From Psilocybe azurescens (Eukaryota; Basidiomycota; Agaricomycetes; Agaricales; Agrocybaceae), in contig JAJIRX010000906.1 in NCBI GenBank assembly GCA_023853785.1, positions 248,001 to 312,000 of the forward strand: a DNA stretch of 64,000 bases. The letters run 5' to 3'. Under the pieces are notes generated by a model. The model was not told the DNA's origin, did not search any database, and worked only from the letters and a program-made list of their open reading frames with translations. Both the position numbers and the translations under genes were made by a program. Each line of letters begins with the position of its first letter. The first letter of the stretch is position 1. Below, piece by piece: positions 1 to 11,777 of the stretch.

Positions 1-1909
1 CGTCAAAGGGAAGCAAAGCGGGTGAACGATGCGATAAATAAGGAATTGGAGGCAGAACGCCAGAAAATCCATAAGAATAAAGCAGGCAAGATTTTACTGT
101 TAGGTGCGCCTATAACTTGCTTATATGTTGCACTGTTGAACATCATGATATGAAGGCCAGGCAGAATCTGGAAAGTCAACTGTACTGAAGAACTTTCAGC
201 TGCACTTAGCGCCTAGAGCCTTTGAACTCGAGGTGTGTTTGAGTTGCTGACGGAAAACCCACTCCTTGTACGACCTAACTTTTTGACAGGCCGACATATG
301 GCGGCCCGTCATCCATTTAAACCTTGTCAGATCCGTCAACTTCATCGTCAACCTTGCCATGTCGCGGGGTCAACTTCCACGACAAGACAATCCAAAGGTC
401 CCAAGAGGTCCACGCAAACTATCTTCCTCCCTAACTCCGGAACTCCGCAAACTCACCCTTCGACTAGCTCCGCTACGTCAGTTAGAGGAACATCTAATTC
501 AGATCTTGTCCGGCCGACCACAGGTTGTCAACGATTCTGGTGTAACAATAGCACAACCATACGTCCCAACGAAAGCTCCAGATATTACACTCTCTGCTGG
601 GACCCAATGGAGAAAGACTATGACTGTTCAACGACAGCATTCAATTGATTCGATGAGCTCGACCGCAAGCAGGGAATCGTCGGAAGTTGTTCAGTGCCGA
701 CGGATGCTGACCGCACTCAGCAACGATATCGAAGCATTGTGGGCGAATCGCTCTGTCCAGGAGATGCTGAAAACGGCGGAGATTACTCTTCACGAACAAC
801 CCGGATTGTATGTTCACATAGTCCCAATTGAAGTTCTTCTCTGACCTTACAATAGCTTTTTGGATCAAGTGAAACGTGTCACAAGCGAAAATTTTCGACC
901 TCGTCCTGGTGAGTCGCTTGAACTAAATAATCGCGTTAATTCCCGATTTGACATAATTACCGTAGACGACGTTCTCAAGGCGCGAGTTAACACTCTTGGT
1001 CCTGAAGAACACACCATCGTCGCCGAAAGTGGAAGTGACAAAGCTAAACACTACACCATTTACGATGTAGGAGGTAGCCGAAGTCAGCGCAGTGAGTTTC
1101 ATGAATTTCCGAGGCTACGGGAATCACCAATTTCACTCGTTTTTCAACCAACTAATCGATCCCAGACGCGTGGGCACAATTTTTCGACGACGGTAAGGTC
1201 AACAACTCGTATAACTTCTTTCCAAAGCTAATGGAATATATATAGTCGATATTATTATATTTTTAGCGCCCATGTCAGGGTTTAATCAGGTCCTGGACGA
1301 AGATACAAATGTGAACCGTCTGGTACGCTAAAGCACACCCGCAGCTCCCTTTTATCCTGACTTTACTACCTTGTCAGACGGATTCTTTAAGACTCTGGCA
1401 ATCAATATGCAGTAACAGGATCCTCGCTGGAGTGGAATTTGTGCTTTTCCTAAACAAACTAGATATACTGGAGTCCAAACTCAAATCTGGAGTGCAATTT
1501 TCGGAATTCGTAACGTCATATACCAACAAACCAAATGAGACGGAACCTGTGTCCAAATGTACGTTGTCAGGCCATATTTGTAAAGAAATTGACATAATTA
1601 CTTACGGTTTGGGAAATTTCAGACTTACTCGATGTTTTTATTCGAATTCATAAGCAGTATTCTCCGAAACGAAGAAAGCTGCATTCATACCTCACATGTG
1701 CAGTTGTGCGTATAAACTAAACTACCTTGCTCACTGACCCACACACTAACTCCAATCGATTTCAAAAGGACACTAAGGCGACTGCAGATATCATCACTAA
1801 AAGTAAGTTACTTTCGACGTCTTTAATTTCGGCGTGAGCTGAACCAATCCTGTCAAAAGTCCAAGATGTGATCTTACTGAAGATTCTTGCACGAGTAAAC
1901 CTTGTGTAA
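1..1909 (+). CDS. Heterotrimeric G-protein alpha subunit, divergent basidiomycete type (5' partial)
   Basis: GTP-binding alpha subunit that couples membrane receptors to intracellular signalling. The gene enters from outside the window. Exons that keep one frame are 1-103, 156-232, 290-807, 856-908, 966-1091, 1166-1192, 1246-1322 and 1378-1558, then three shorter ones ending at TAA 1907-1909. G boxes are visible in order: P-loop AESGKST just after the first intron, switch I region KARVNTLG, switch II DVGGSRSQR, NKLD in FLNKLD, and a TCAVDTKAT segment matching the TCAT base-contact loop. The helical domain (exon 290-807) is long, as in the expanded G-alpha paralogs of mushroom fungi. The switch II catalytic Gln of classical G-alphas (DVGGQ) is Ser here, so intrinsic GTPase activity may be reduced; that is inference. 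The frame is clean throughout, unlike many neighbours. Confidence 0.88.
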
Positions 1910-2885
1910 AGCATCTTGCAGCATTTTTCATCTATTCATTCATTCATGACACGAACCTTGAGTTCCATATGTCCGACTCCGCATCTGTTGTACAATTTGT
2001 AAATGGGTAATTCTGGGTAATTCTTCAATATCTTGTACTCTAGATACCCTTCCCGTAATTAGACATGAGATACACAATTTCAAAAGCTTGACAGCATCGC
2101 AGTGGGTGCTGCTAATGAGGTGGAATCTTGAGATGGGCATGCCGACTAGGACTTGGAGGTAGGGAAGATGTCGACTTACGCTTCTCCATAATGGTTGGGG
2201 CAGCTCGTGATATACATTGTCATTGATAGTACGTCACATACCATACCGAAGAACAACTAGCGTATTATGAACACTTGCAAATGGAGGATTGCAATCCTGA
2301 ATATGACTGGCCATGTAGGAAAAATAAGAGATGAAGACCAAAACCCACTAACATATTACACGCAAAAAAAGAAAGGAAAGGAACATCCAGACAAAGAACG
2401 AAAGAAGAGAAGTGTAGTACAGTGCACATTACGAGAGGGAGATGACGTCTTTGTGAGGATAAAAATCGTGAATGAGGGGAAAGAATTCCCAGCACAGAGG
2501 TCGCGAGCAAAAAAAAAAAAGAGGGGTTTTCGAAAAACGTCGTAGATAGTGGATGATAAGTATGTACAGTGTTAAGGAGAATAAACAGACACCAACGAAT
2601 GAAAAGAGAAAAAGAATATAAAAAGGCCAGTATCAGGAAAATATGTACAATATGATGCGTGCATGAATCAATGAAATGAGTCGAGTCGAATCTGTCGGGT
2701 GAGAGGTTGAAATAGGTAGCGTTCATGGGTAGTGCATTCAAAGATCTAGAGAAAATTCGGGACAATAGTTGGACGGATATGTTCATAAGGTGGGGACGTG
2801 TGGTGGGTACTGTCTTCGATAGTTTTTTGGACAAAGGATGGTGCTGGCGAAGCTGAGAGGAGCATATAGACGCGTCGGTTCACTG
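1910..2885. other. Convergent 3' intergenic region
   Basis: Lies between the G-alpha stop and the stop of the minus-strand LARP gene, so it should hold both 3' UTRs. It is A/T-rich with purine-rich runs (about 2365-2530). The open frames here have no recognisable protein character. Nothing else seen. Confidence 0.5.
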
Positions 2886-5800
2886 TCAGGAAACCCATGA
2901 AACGTCATTAGTGCCCATGACAAATATAACATCCTCTTCTTCATCCTCCTCATCCTCCTCTTGCTCCTCCTCTTGCAGTCCTCGCTTCAGCTCTTCTTCA
3001 GCATTTACAGGTTCGTTGTCTAGATGCAGGCCCGCCACGCCCCCAGTTATCGCAGCCGTCTGCACACCCGCTTTCACCGTGGCGTGAACGTGATGGTCAT
3101 CGCCATTGAGGACGATTGCGAGAGCACCGACAGCAGCGCCGTCTCGCACCCGGTTAGGAGGAACTTGGCCTTCCGCAGCTTCAGGACCTTGCGCCTGTCC
3201 GTTAATCGCACCTCCAACCGCACTTTCACCCATATCTACGCCAACGCTATGCACCGGACCTCCGGGAGGAGGAGGCCTCCAAAACCCTGCGTCGGTTTGC
3301 CCCTGCCCTTGCCACTGTTGCCCCTGGCCCTGGCCCTGCGGCTGGAGCCTATGCCCGCTGTCCTCCCAATATCCTCCTTGACTTTGACCTTGCTCCTGCC
3401 CCTGTCCTGGACCGGGATATCCATACCCATACGCAGGCCCGTACCCATATCCAGGAGGAGGACCAGGCGGAACACCGTGCCCATACCCATATCCATATTC
3501 ATATGCAGGCCCGTACCCAGGTTGCCCGTCCTCTATCTGCGGCTCAGCCTCAGCATCCTCGGCAACGATGCTGGGCTTCGCGTCGGGCAGCACGTACAGC
3601 TCCCACCCGCGCATGCGCACCATCCCGATTCCCAGGTTGCTTTCCTCGTTTTCTTTTTCATTCTCTTTCTGCCCCATCTGCTCCCGCCCTTTCTCCTTCT
3701 CTTGCTCTGGCCCTTTTTCGTCTTTTTCCTTCGCGTTCGGCTCCGTCCGCACCAACGCCGGAGGAAGCAGCGCCAACAACGCCGACAACGGCGGCACCGC
3801 CCTGCGCACCTGCGCGAGACTCGAGAGCGCCAACACGTCCCTCACAAGCCCTTCATCGAGCGTTAACGCCCGGACCCTGTTGAACGATGCGATAAGCTCG
3901 ATCGGGATCCACCCTCTGGTGTCCATCTGTATACGATGAAAATGGACGTCAGAAAACGATTCTAGAAGAAGAAAGAAAGAAAAAGGAAAGAGAAAAAGAA
4001 GAAAAAAATAGAAGAAAGGAAAGAAAGAGAGAAAGGAAAGATAGAGAAAAAGGAAAGAGAGAAGTAAAGAAACAAAACAAAAAAGCAAACGACAACTCAC
4101 ATTCCGCCTCAAGAACAGATCCTGCGCCATGTTTTGCGGGCTGAGGTAGTACTCCAGCTGGCCGAGCAGCCAGTAGCGCGTCGCGTCGAGCGGGAAGGGG
4201 AGGGCGGTCAGGGGCGCTGGGACCGGCGGGGGCGGGGGTATGTGTGGCGGGGTCGGCGACGGGCCTCCTGCGGCGGCGGCGGCAGCAGCAGCAGCAGTTT
4301 CTGTGTTCGATGCACTTGAGGTTCCCGGTGGTATACCCGACGATGACGACGACGGCTGCGACGATGCAGGTGGCGGCGCTCCTGACACTCCGGACGACGC
4401 TGACGCTAAGCTAGCCAACGACACAGTCTGCGAGAGCGGCGATGGCTGCCTTGGCTGCTGCTGCTGCTGCTGTGGGTGTTGTTGAAGATGACGAGGCGGC
4501 GGCGGCGGAGGAGGAGGATACTGAGTATGGGGCGCGAGCGCGCCGACGGCGCCGGTGTACCCGTTATGTCGCGGAGGAGGTCCTGATGTATGCGGCGGCG
4601 GCGGCGGCGGATGTCCATGATAAGGAGGCCCGGGAGGCCCAAGAGGAGGAGGAGGAGGAGGAGGGAAAGACTGAGGGAAGGACTGAGGAAAAGATTGTGG
4701 CAGAGGCAGCGGAACGAACTGCGGCGGGGGCGTGACGATGAACGGCGGCGGCGCTGCCCGTTCGCGTTCGCGTTCTCGTGCGCTGGCGCTTTCACTGCCA
4801 TTCGAGTTCGAGGTCGAGGTCGAGTTTGAGTATGTACGCCTGTCGTTGAAGTGGTGGTCCGGATGTCCCCGCCCATTCGCATGCGCGTTCATCCCGTCCC
4901 TGTTCCTGTCGCCGCCAGAGCCAGCGTACCCGCCGCGGTCACCAGCGCCCCGTCCGCGCCCGTGCCGCGGACCCGCACCCTCTGCCGTATGGATATTCCC
5001 TGCCCGCATCTCTGTCTCTGTCTCTGTCCCTCCCGAAATCTCGTTCCCTCTCCCTCTCGCGCCCGACATCTTCGCGCCCAAACTCTCTGTCCCTCTCCTT
5101 CCCGAACTCTCTGTCTCTATCTCTGTCTCTTTCGCGGTCATACACACCGCCGCCACTGCGTTCGCCAAACCCGCCGCCTCCGCCGCCGCCGCGCTCATTA
5201 AACCCATACGCCCCGCGCCCGCCGCGCCCTCCATATCCGAACCCGCGCCGTCCTCTCCTCGCCCCAGGCCCAGGACCCGAATTGGAGTACACATGTTGTG
5301 GATATTGGGACTGCGATTGAGGATGAGGCGGATAAGGATACGCGTGGTGTAAATGAGGATCCGCATGAGCAAGATGAGGAGGGCCAGGAGGAGGGCCGGC
5401 GGGCGGGGGATACGCGTAGTAATTGGAAGAAATAGGAACGGACTGTGATATGGGGCTCGAATTGGAGTTGGAATAATGATCATGTTCGTGGTTGTTCATA
5501 TGCGGAGGCGGGGGTGGATGGAGTGGAGGAGGAGGGTACGCAGAAGACGACGAAGATGAGGAGGAGGAAGCAGCGACAGCATCGTGAGGCGGAGCAGCAG
5601 CAGAGAGCCGTAGTCCACCGCTGACACTCGGCCCGGAACCCGACGGCGACGACGAAGGTAGCCCTTGAGCTTGAGACGTCGCCAGCAACGGCGGCACTAC
5701 ATTCGCATCCTGCGGCGGCGGCGGGCCGCTGTACATCATCGGTTGCGGCACAGGAGGGGGCGGCGGAGGCGGATATGGATACTGCTGAGGATATGCGTAG

Positions 5801-7586
5801 CCATACGCATACGGATATGGCTGGTACTGGATCTGATTGTACGAGTTTGGGTAGGCATTCGGGTAAGGATAAGGGTATGCGTTTTGGTATGCGTGTGCGT
5901 ATGGGTGTTGTACATCGTGCTCGTGCTGGTTCTGGGTTTGATTCGCGTTTGGAAGAAGCTTCTCCTCCTCCTGCTTTTGCTGGTGTTCCTGTTCCTGTTC
6001 CCTTTCTGGCAGTGGCTGCAGCTGTATCGGTGGCGGTTGTGGTGGTTGTTGTTCCAATTCGGATTCTTTATCTTTATCTTTTCCCTCCTCTTCCTTCCTC
6101 TCTTCATCCCCCTGCTTTTCCTGTTTTACACTCTCCCGTTCCTGCTCCAGCGGCGGCACAACGACCGGCGCCCCGAAACCATATCCAAAATCGCGCACCT
6201 GTAGATCCGGATCCGGATCAACATTCATCTCCACATGCATCTGCGTGGGGAATGCAGTGGCTGCAGGCAGCGGTAGCGGCAGTAATGATAGCGGCAATGG
6301 GAGTGGCAAGGGTAATAACGAGGGCGATGGAGATGGCGATGGCATCGATGTGCCCACAGAAGCAGAGGCAGCGGCTGACGGCGTCGATGCGGTTGTTGTC
6401 GCTGTTGACGTTGCCGTTGTCGACGTGGCCGTCGAAGTATTTGTGGTCGTCGATGACGTCGACGACGACGCATCTTCTGACGTTGAAGTTGCTGACAAAG
6501 ATAAAGAGAGCGGCACTGTCGTCGGTGTACCATGTTTAGAAGAGGATAGAGGAGGGAGAGGAAGAGGGGGTGTAGAGCCCCTGCTCGTCGTGCCGAATTT
6601 CCACCTTTTCACATATCCCGATGACGAGGAGGGCAGATTTGTTGAGAGAACAGGCGTCCTGTCCTTGGAAGAAAAGGCAGATATGGAGATATTAGGTGTA
6701 GATTTTGCGCTGCCGATGCCGATGCCGACATTCGATGGCGACCCGTCCCCCGTACTCGTGTTCGACGAAAGGCGCTTCCTCGCTCGCGCGCCCAAACAGA
6801 CATTATTCGATTTAGAAGATTTAGACTTCGCACCAGCAGCACCAGCGCATTCGGCTCCGATCAAGAAAGGCACACTTGCACCCGCACTCCCAGAAGCAGA
6901 ACTTGGGAGGAGAGCCGAGTGCGAGGGGGAGACGATTACTAATGAGCTGGATGTTGATGTTAATGTTGATGTTGGGGGCGGGGAGAGAGGGCGGATGGTG
7001 CCGAAAATGATCTTGCTGCTGCTGCTGCTGCTTGGTGAGCTTATGCTTGGATTTAGACTTGGAATGGAGCTTGAGGATGGAGCGGGAGGGGGAGCGAGGA
7101 CAATAGTGGGAAGGGGGAGTGGTTGCTGTTGCTTGGTTGGGGCCGCGGACTGCGATGGCAGCGGGCGATTCCACACAGATTTAGGTGCACCTGAAGGATC
7201 TGTAGAGGCCTGTGGCTGATCGGTAGGAGCGGAGGGGGAGGACGAGCGTGTGGTCTGTGCGGGGAATTGGCATCGCTAGGGGCGCCTTTTGACTGCGGCA
7301 GGCCGCGCTGCACACGCGATGTACGTGCAGCGGCGTTCGCTGTGCGCGATGCAGGCTGCCCTGGAGTGCCCTGTGCAGATTTCGGCTCTGGATAATAAAG
7401 ATAAGCACGAGTGCCATGCAAAAAGAGACAAGTTGACACACGCTGCGGGGACGTCGAGCCAATCTGGGGCCACAGCTCGGGGTTAAGATGATTATTATTT
7501 ATTCTTTTAACCCATACATCGGTGGTGGGTTTGTTGGCGGCGACGATGTTGAGTGCCAGCTGCGCTCTCTCTGCATACGAGCTCAT
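2886..7586 (-). CDS. La-motif RNA-binding protein (LARP1/Slf1-Sro9-like)
   Basis: Cytoplasmic RNA-binding protein expected to act in mRNA stability or translation. The N-terminus MSSYAERAQLAL starts at the ATG read from 7586. It is followed by several hundred residues of Ser/Pro/Thr/Gln-rich low complexity, Tyr/Pro-rich PYPYAYGY repeats, RGG-like GGRGG and RERDRDRD stretches, then a La motif. The motif opens with YWLLGQLEYYLSPQNMAQD and resumes after an intron (3927-4100) with MDTRGWIPIELIASFNRV. The C-terminal part is Gly/Gln/Tyr-rich and ends in an acidic tail. Two long open frames overlap at 4939-5483; a 73-nt GT-AG intron at 4906-4978 would join them, though an indel is also possible. The first exons (about 7440 to 7255) are not securely resolved because all three frames look plausible. 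Low complexity creates long shadow ORFs on both strands. Confidence 0.8.
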
Positions 7587-7616
7587 GGAAAGTAGAGGGA
7601 GAGAACACAAGTTCAA

Positions 7617-8245
7617 TTAGTTTCCCACGCTAATAACCCGCCGTGTCTCCTCTAGCGCCTTTCCCAGCAAGTTCAGACCCCACCGCTCCTTCTGGTTTAA
7701 CGCGTTCTTCGCTCCGAACCCAACGCCCCAGATCCTGTCCCGCGGGCTGGCTTCTACGATATGCTTAGAGCCCGTAGCTACTAGTTTATCTCTCAAGTTC
7801 TCGTTTTGCCGGAATTTAAGCAGGTTGCCTTCGAGTACGATCCGCTCGCGCGCATCCACCCACGTCTGCTCGTCGAACCCGTGCACCTTCCTGCCCAGCG
7901 CCTTCACATAGCCCATCTCCGCCGGCCCTGTGCCCGTCACCTCTAGTATCTCGCGCGCCTTCTCATGATCTTTGAACAGCAGCGCCTTTTGCACCATCAT
8001 CCAGTGCTCAGCGCTGGGAAACTCAACTGTCTCCGCGTCGCCCCCTTCCTCGATCACGAGTTCTGCTTTGAAAAGCGACGGATACCACTGTGATCCCCAT
8101 CCACTGTGCACAGCGTTACCTCACCACCCCTGGATCTTGAAACGAAACAAACGACTCACTGCTCCTCATCCGTCTTCCAAAAAAACACATAATCGTCTCG
8201 GGTCAACATTCTCGATATCGATATCGATGGATACCGGTGGGACAT
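7617..8245 (-). CDS. NADAR-domain protein (YbiA-like)
   Basis: Small protein of the NADAR (YbiA) family, linked to N-glycosidase action on ADP-ribose and riboflavin-pathway intermediates; the function here is inferred from family. Exon 1 (8245-8160) starts MSHRYPSISI and contains DDYVFFWKTDEE. A 56-nt intron (8104-8159, GT-AG, phase 2) joins it to GWGSQWYPSLFKAELV, giving the typical W-x-x-SQWYPS start of the fold. Downstream are SAEHWMMVQKALLF (the Glu-His-Trp core), KFRQNENLRDKLVATG and the C-terminal signature SPRDRIWGVGFG with LNLLGKALEETR. The length (about 190 aa) is usual for the family. The stop lies about 30 bp before the LARP start on the same strand. Confidence 0.85.
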
Positions 8246-9548
8246 CGTCTTCTTCGCCCATATATAACCCCTCTGTGACTCGTTCCCTCGCTATCTGATT
8301 CGCATCCACCCTATGTGACAAGTGCCATTCAAATTTCATTGCGCTTCCGCCCGCGGCGGCCCCGACTCCTGATGCTGATGTTTTCCTGTCATCCGGGCGG
8401 CCCGCCCATCGTGCACCGCATTGTGTCCGGTTTCTTAGCGCTCATACATTGCTACGGCCTCCTTATAATCAAGACCAGCGTATGTGTGATCTGCGCAGAT
8501 TTCCCGGCCATCTACCATCCGTGATAATTACCTACCTCGTTTATATCCGAAACACTCTCCGTCTTTGAACCGCATCGCTTGCAGTCTAGCGCACATCTTC
8601 TGTTCGTTCGATGCTGTCCAACTCATCACTGGTCATTGAGCCGGCCATTACCACGGGACTGAAAGATGTCGACTAACCGTAGAAAGGCTTGGCTCTGGGG
8701 CGGCTTGCAGGATGTATGGACGTAATTCATGCTCGGATGATGTTCCCTACATACTTATCAACCCCGGACTCACACGGATGCTAAGTATCACTGCAGACGA
8801 GCGATTCCGGGTCTTACGCTAGCCTCATGCCTCGGGACTTCATGAGCACGAGTCGAGCTCGTTATACATATGTGTAAGTATCCAAGTGTCAGTGGCGTAT
8901 CAACCATGTCCAACGACTTCACACGCACACTTTACCCGTACGTATTCGAACTGGTCACCACACCTATTATTTCTAGTCGACTGCTCCAAGGAGAGACGCT
9001 GATTCTTAGGAGCACCATGACCGTCTCTCGCCGCTTTGTCTTCGTCTTGGGCCATGATCCACTGCTGCCCCAGAGTGTTCGCAGTACCGTTAGTTATACA
9101 TTCCATCTTCCGAGTTCGAGCCGGGGTGCCTAAATCATGTTTTTTCGGGAGAACTTGAATGTACCGGAGACGGAGTCTTTCTTCGAAGATGGCGTGACTT
9201 GCATTGGAATTTGACATCAGCTCCTGGTGGTGAGTAACTTGAAGTACATTTCCCTCCGAGTCCTTTGGTTTTAAGATAGAGAGGTCTATACACACGGGCA
9301 TATCGAGACAGTCAATGGTCATAAGGTATGCTCCATTTCACCGTTCAAATGAATTGGGAGTAGTTCATGTATATGTAATCAGTGTTAACTTTTCTAAACT
9401 TGACAAGGTTGGACAGCTGGTTTAGTGCCGAAACGGCAAGCGATCGGCACTGACGTCGACCATGATGATTTCCTAATTTCGTAGGAAGACAAAGAACCAG
9501 TTTAAAGCTGGAGTCTTTGGATCCTCCACACTATCAACTGGTACCACC
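8246..9548. other. Divergent intergenic region between NADAR (-) and BTB (+) genes
   Basis: About 1.3 kb that should contain both promoters. No convincing coding exon, tRNA or repeat was found. Short open frames at 8870-9133 (+) and 8900-9322 (-) overlap each other and have no recognisable motif. Confidence 0.4.
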
Positions 9549-10836
9549 ATGTCCAACCACTATAATAACAGACCTGGCCCCTCGAGTAAATTCTCCGACG
9601 TATACTACGAGCCCTCCAGCGAGGTGCCGGGCCTTGCGACTCCACCGCAGGACAATCACAACTGGGGCACACTGCCGGACTCGGAAACATCAAAAGTGCC
9701 GTCACAGCCCCCCTCTGAGGCGGCGTCTATCACCATCTCCTCATCGTTCTTCCCAGGCTCACACAACTCCGTCTCCGACACCACATTCCGCTCGTCCGAA
9801 GGCGTCCTGTTCTACACCAACGCACGCGACATCCTGCGGACTTCGGCGCACGCGTTCGAGGCGTTCCTGGGGGCGCCGCTGAGCGACACGCGGTTCCGCA
9901 GCGGGGCCGTGATCGACATACCAGAGTCGTCCGCCGTGCTCGACGTCATCGTGCACACACTATACCGGCTCTCGTGCGCCACGCACGTCCCCCCCTTTCG
10001 AGGACCTGGAGACCGCCGTGTGCCGCATGCGCGTGTACGGCATGGCGCCCACGGCGCACATCGCGCCGTCGACGCCGCTCTTCGACCTGCTGCTCGCGCA
10101 CGCGCCGCTGCACCCGCTCCGGGTGTACATCCTGGGCGCGCACTTTGGGCTCCACGCGCTCGCGGTGCGCGCCTCGGCGCACCTGCTCGCGTACGACCTC
10201 GCGGAGCTCACGGACGAGCTGTCGCGGCGCATGGGCCCGGTGTACCTGAACCGTTTGATGTGCCTGCATTTTAACACGGTGAATTCGCTCAAGAGCATCA
10301 TTCTGCAGCCGCCGGGTGCGCATGCGAAGACGGGGATCTGCGATGTGGACGAGCAGAAGAAAATGAGCCGCGCGTGGGCGCTGGCGGCGTCCTACTTGGC
10401 TTGGGACGCGAACCCCGGTCAGTTCCCGCCCCCAACCCCCACCCCCTTCTTCTGAGTGTCTTTCCTCGAAAATTGCTGGTGGCTAAATTTGAAAGAAAAA
10501 GATGTCTCTATCCGCAAGCTGCGATCCACCTTTGAGGGTCTGGGAGATCATCTCTCCTGTGATGACTGCAAAGCAGCGTTACATACGCGCATCAATGAGG
10601 TCATCGTTCAATGGGTCAAGGTCAAGGTTAGTCGTCGCGTTCTCTTCTGTGGTTATTCTTGCTCACTGTGTTTTTTTGTCGCTTGCGTGGATCCACCAAT
10701 CCCGAGTTTAGAGAACGATATAACCATACTATCGTCACCCACAATGCCATTCAAGATACCCCAAAATCTCCCAGAAGACTGTACTCAAGCATATTGATTT
10801 CAGATGCAAATAACTAATGGGAACATTAGTACTTAG
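9549..10836 (+). CDS. BTB/POZ-domain protein
   Basis: Fungal BTB/POZ protein, a protein-interaction family often acting in transcription or as Cullin-3 adaptors; the role here is unknown. The N-terminus is disordered. The BTB core begins near SVSDTTFRSSEGVLFYTNA and continues through a helical C-terminal part (DLLLAHAPLHPLRVYILGAH). Exon 1 ends at 10417; an intron (10418-10501) leads to DVSIRKLRSTFEGLGDHL, and a second intron (10627-10803) leads to a short last exon ending TAG at 10834-10836. The frame slips by one at a run of seven C (9989-9995). With six C the protein reads on into FEDLETAVCRMRVYG, so this is probably a one-base error rather than a dead gene. Confidence 0.75.
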
Positions 10837-11777
10837 TAAGCGCTCTTTCTCTTTCCTTGGCTATGTCGATTATGCACGCATAGTAGACTCATTCTCGTGT
10901 ACCCATTGCATTACATATCATCTCTCACCGTTGTTATTCAATGAATAGTATATGACTCAAAGATACTTATGGGGTTATATGCCAATGCATGTCAAAAGTA
11001 CTCGGTCGATGCAGCGCTTACGGTGACTGCACCACTGGTGGACAGTCCTTTCGACGAAGTTTCTGACTCCAATGTGAGCTAGGGGCGCGCTCTCGCAGTA
11101 TTTCCTCCAATAATCCTCGTACAATTATATTCATGGAAAGCTCTGGACCTGAGACGAACGACTCCTGCGTACGATGTTCCCAGTATGGCACATACAATGT
11201 GCAAAAAGTATTGCAGTGTCGTACGCAAATAAAATGCAAATTTTCACCCAGATCTAGCGCGTATATCTCATGAAACGTTGAAATTTGTGCCGGAGGGAAT
11301 GTCTGGGCTACTTTGACAAGTGCATAAAGTGGAACTAAGCAAACTCACGGGTGACTCTCGTGGGCCGGATGCCTTTCGAATTATTGCAGCACCTGTGCAA
11401 GATAATATCAATTCGTTTAAGGCTAATTTAGGCTTGTACGTACCGTGGCAGTGGGTGCCGTAGTGTAATCTGATTGAAATCATCACTATCGTCTGTGTTT
11501 TGACTCGTCTTGTGGGCCATTGCTCACAATCACGTACGCATCAACAAGCCGAAATTTTTGAATATATTCCACTCAGTACTCTGCAGCCTGAGCGCACCGG
11601 CTTACAAGTTTGATAGAAGACAACGGAAGCACTAACACTGCCGGGTGGTGACAAAAATAGAAGAGCGACAGAGCCAGCACAACCAATAGAAAGCGTACAA
11701 AGTTGATATCTAGTTTTTGAAATACTGTATGATTCAAAAATACTCTTAGGGTTATATGCAACATAAACGTACAAGCG
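10837..11777. other. Convergent intergenic region with a short diverged repeat
   Basis: Lies between the ends of the BTB and glycosyltransferase genes. A roughly 35-bp segment near 10946-10982 (TATGACTCAAAGATACTTAT...) resembles one near 11724-11760 (TATGATTCAAAAATACTCTT...), both running into GGTTATATGC. No gene recognised. Confidence 0.35.

Noticed and set aside
2265..2834. 189-codon minus-strand ORF after the LARP stop
   Set aside because: Phe/Leu/Ser-rich translation from a purine-rich 3' region, with no conserved motif; taken as 3' UTR.
3024..7219. Many long plus-strand and alternative-frame ORFs opposite the LARP gene
   Set aside because: They mirror Ser/Pro/Arg codon repeats of the minus-strand gene. 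Their translations are single-residue-biased and lack any domain, whereas the minus strand carries the La motif.
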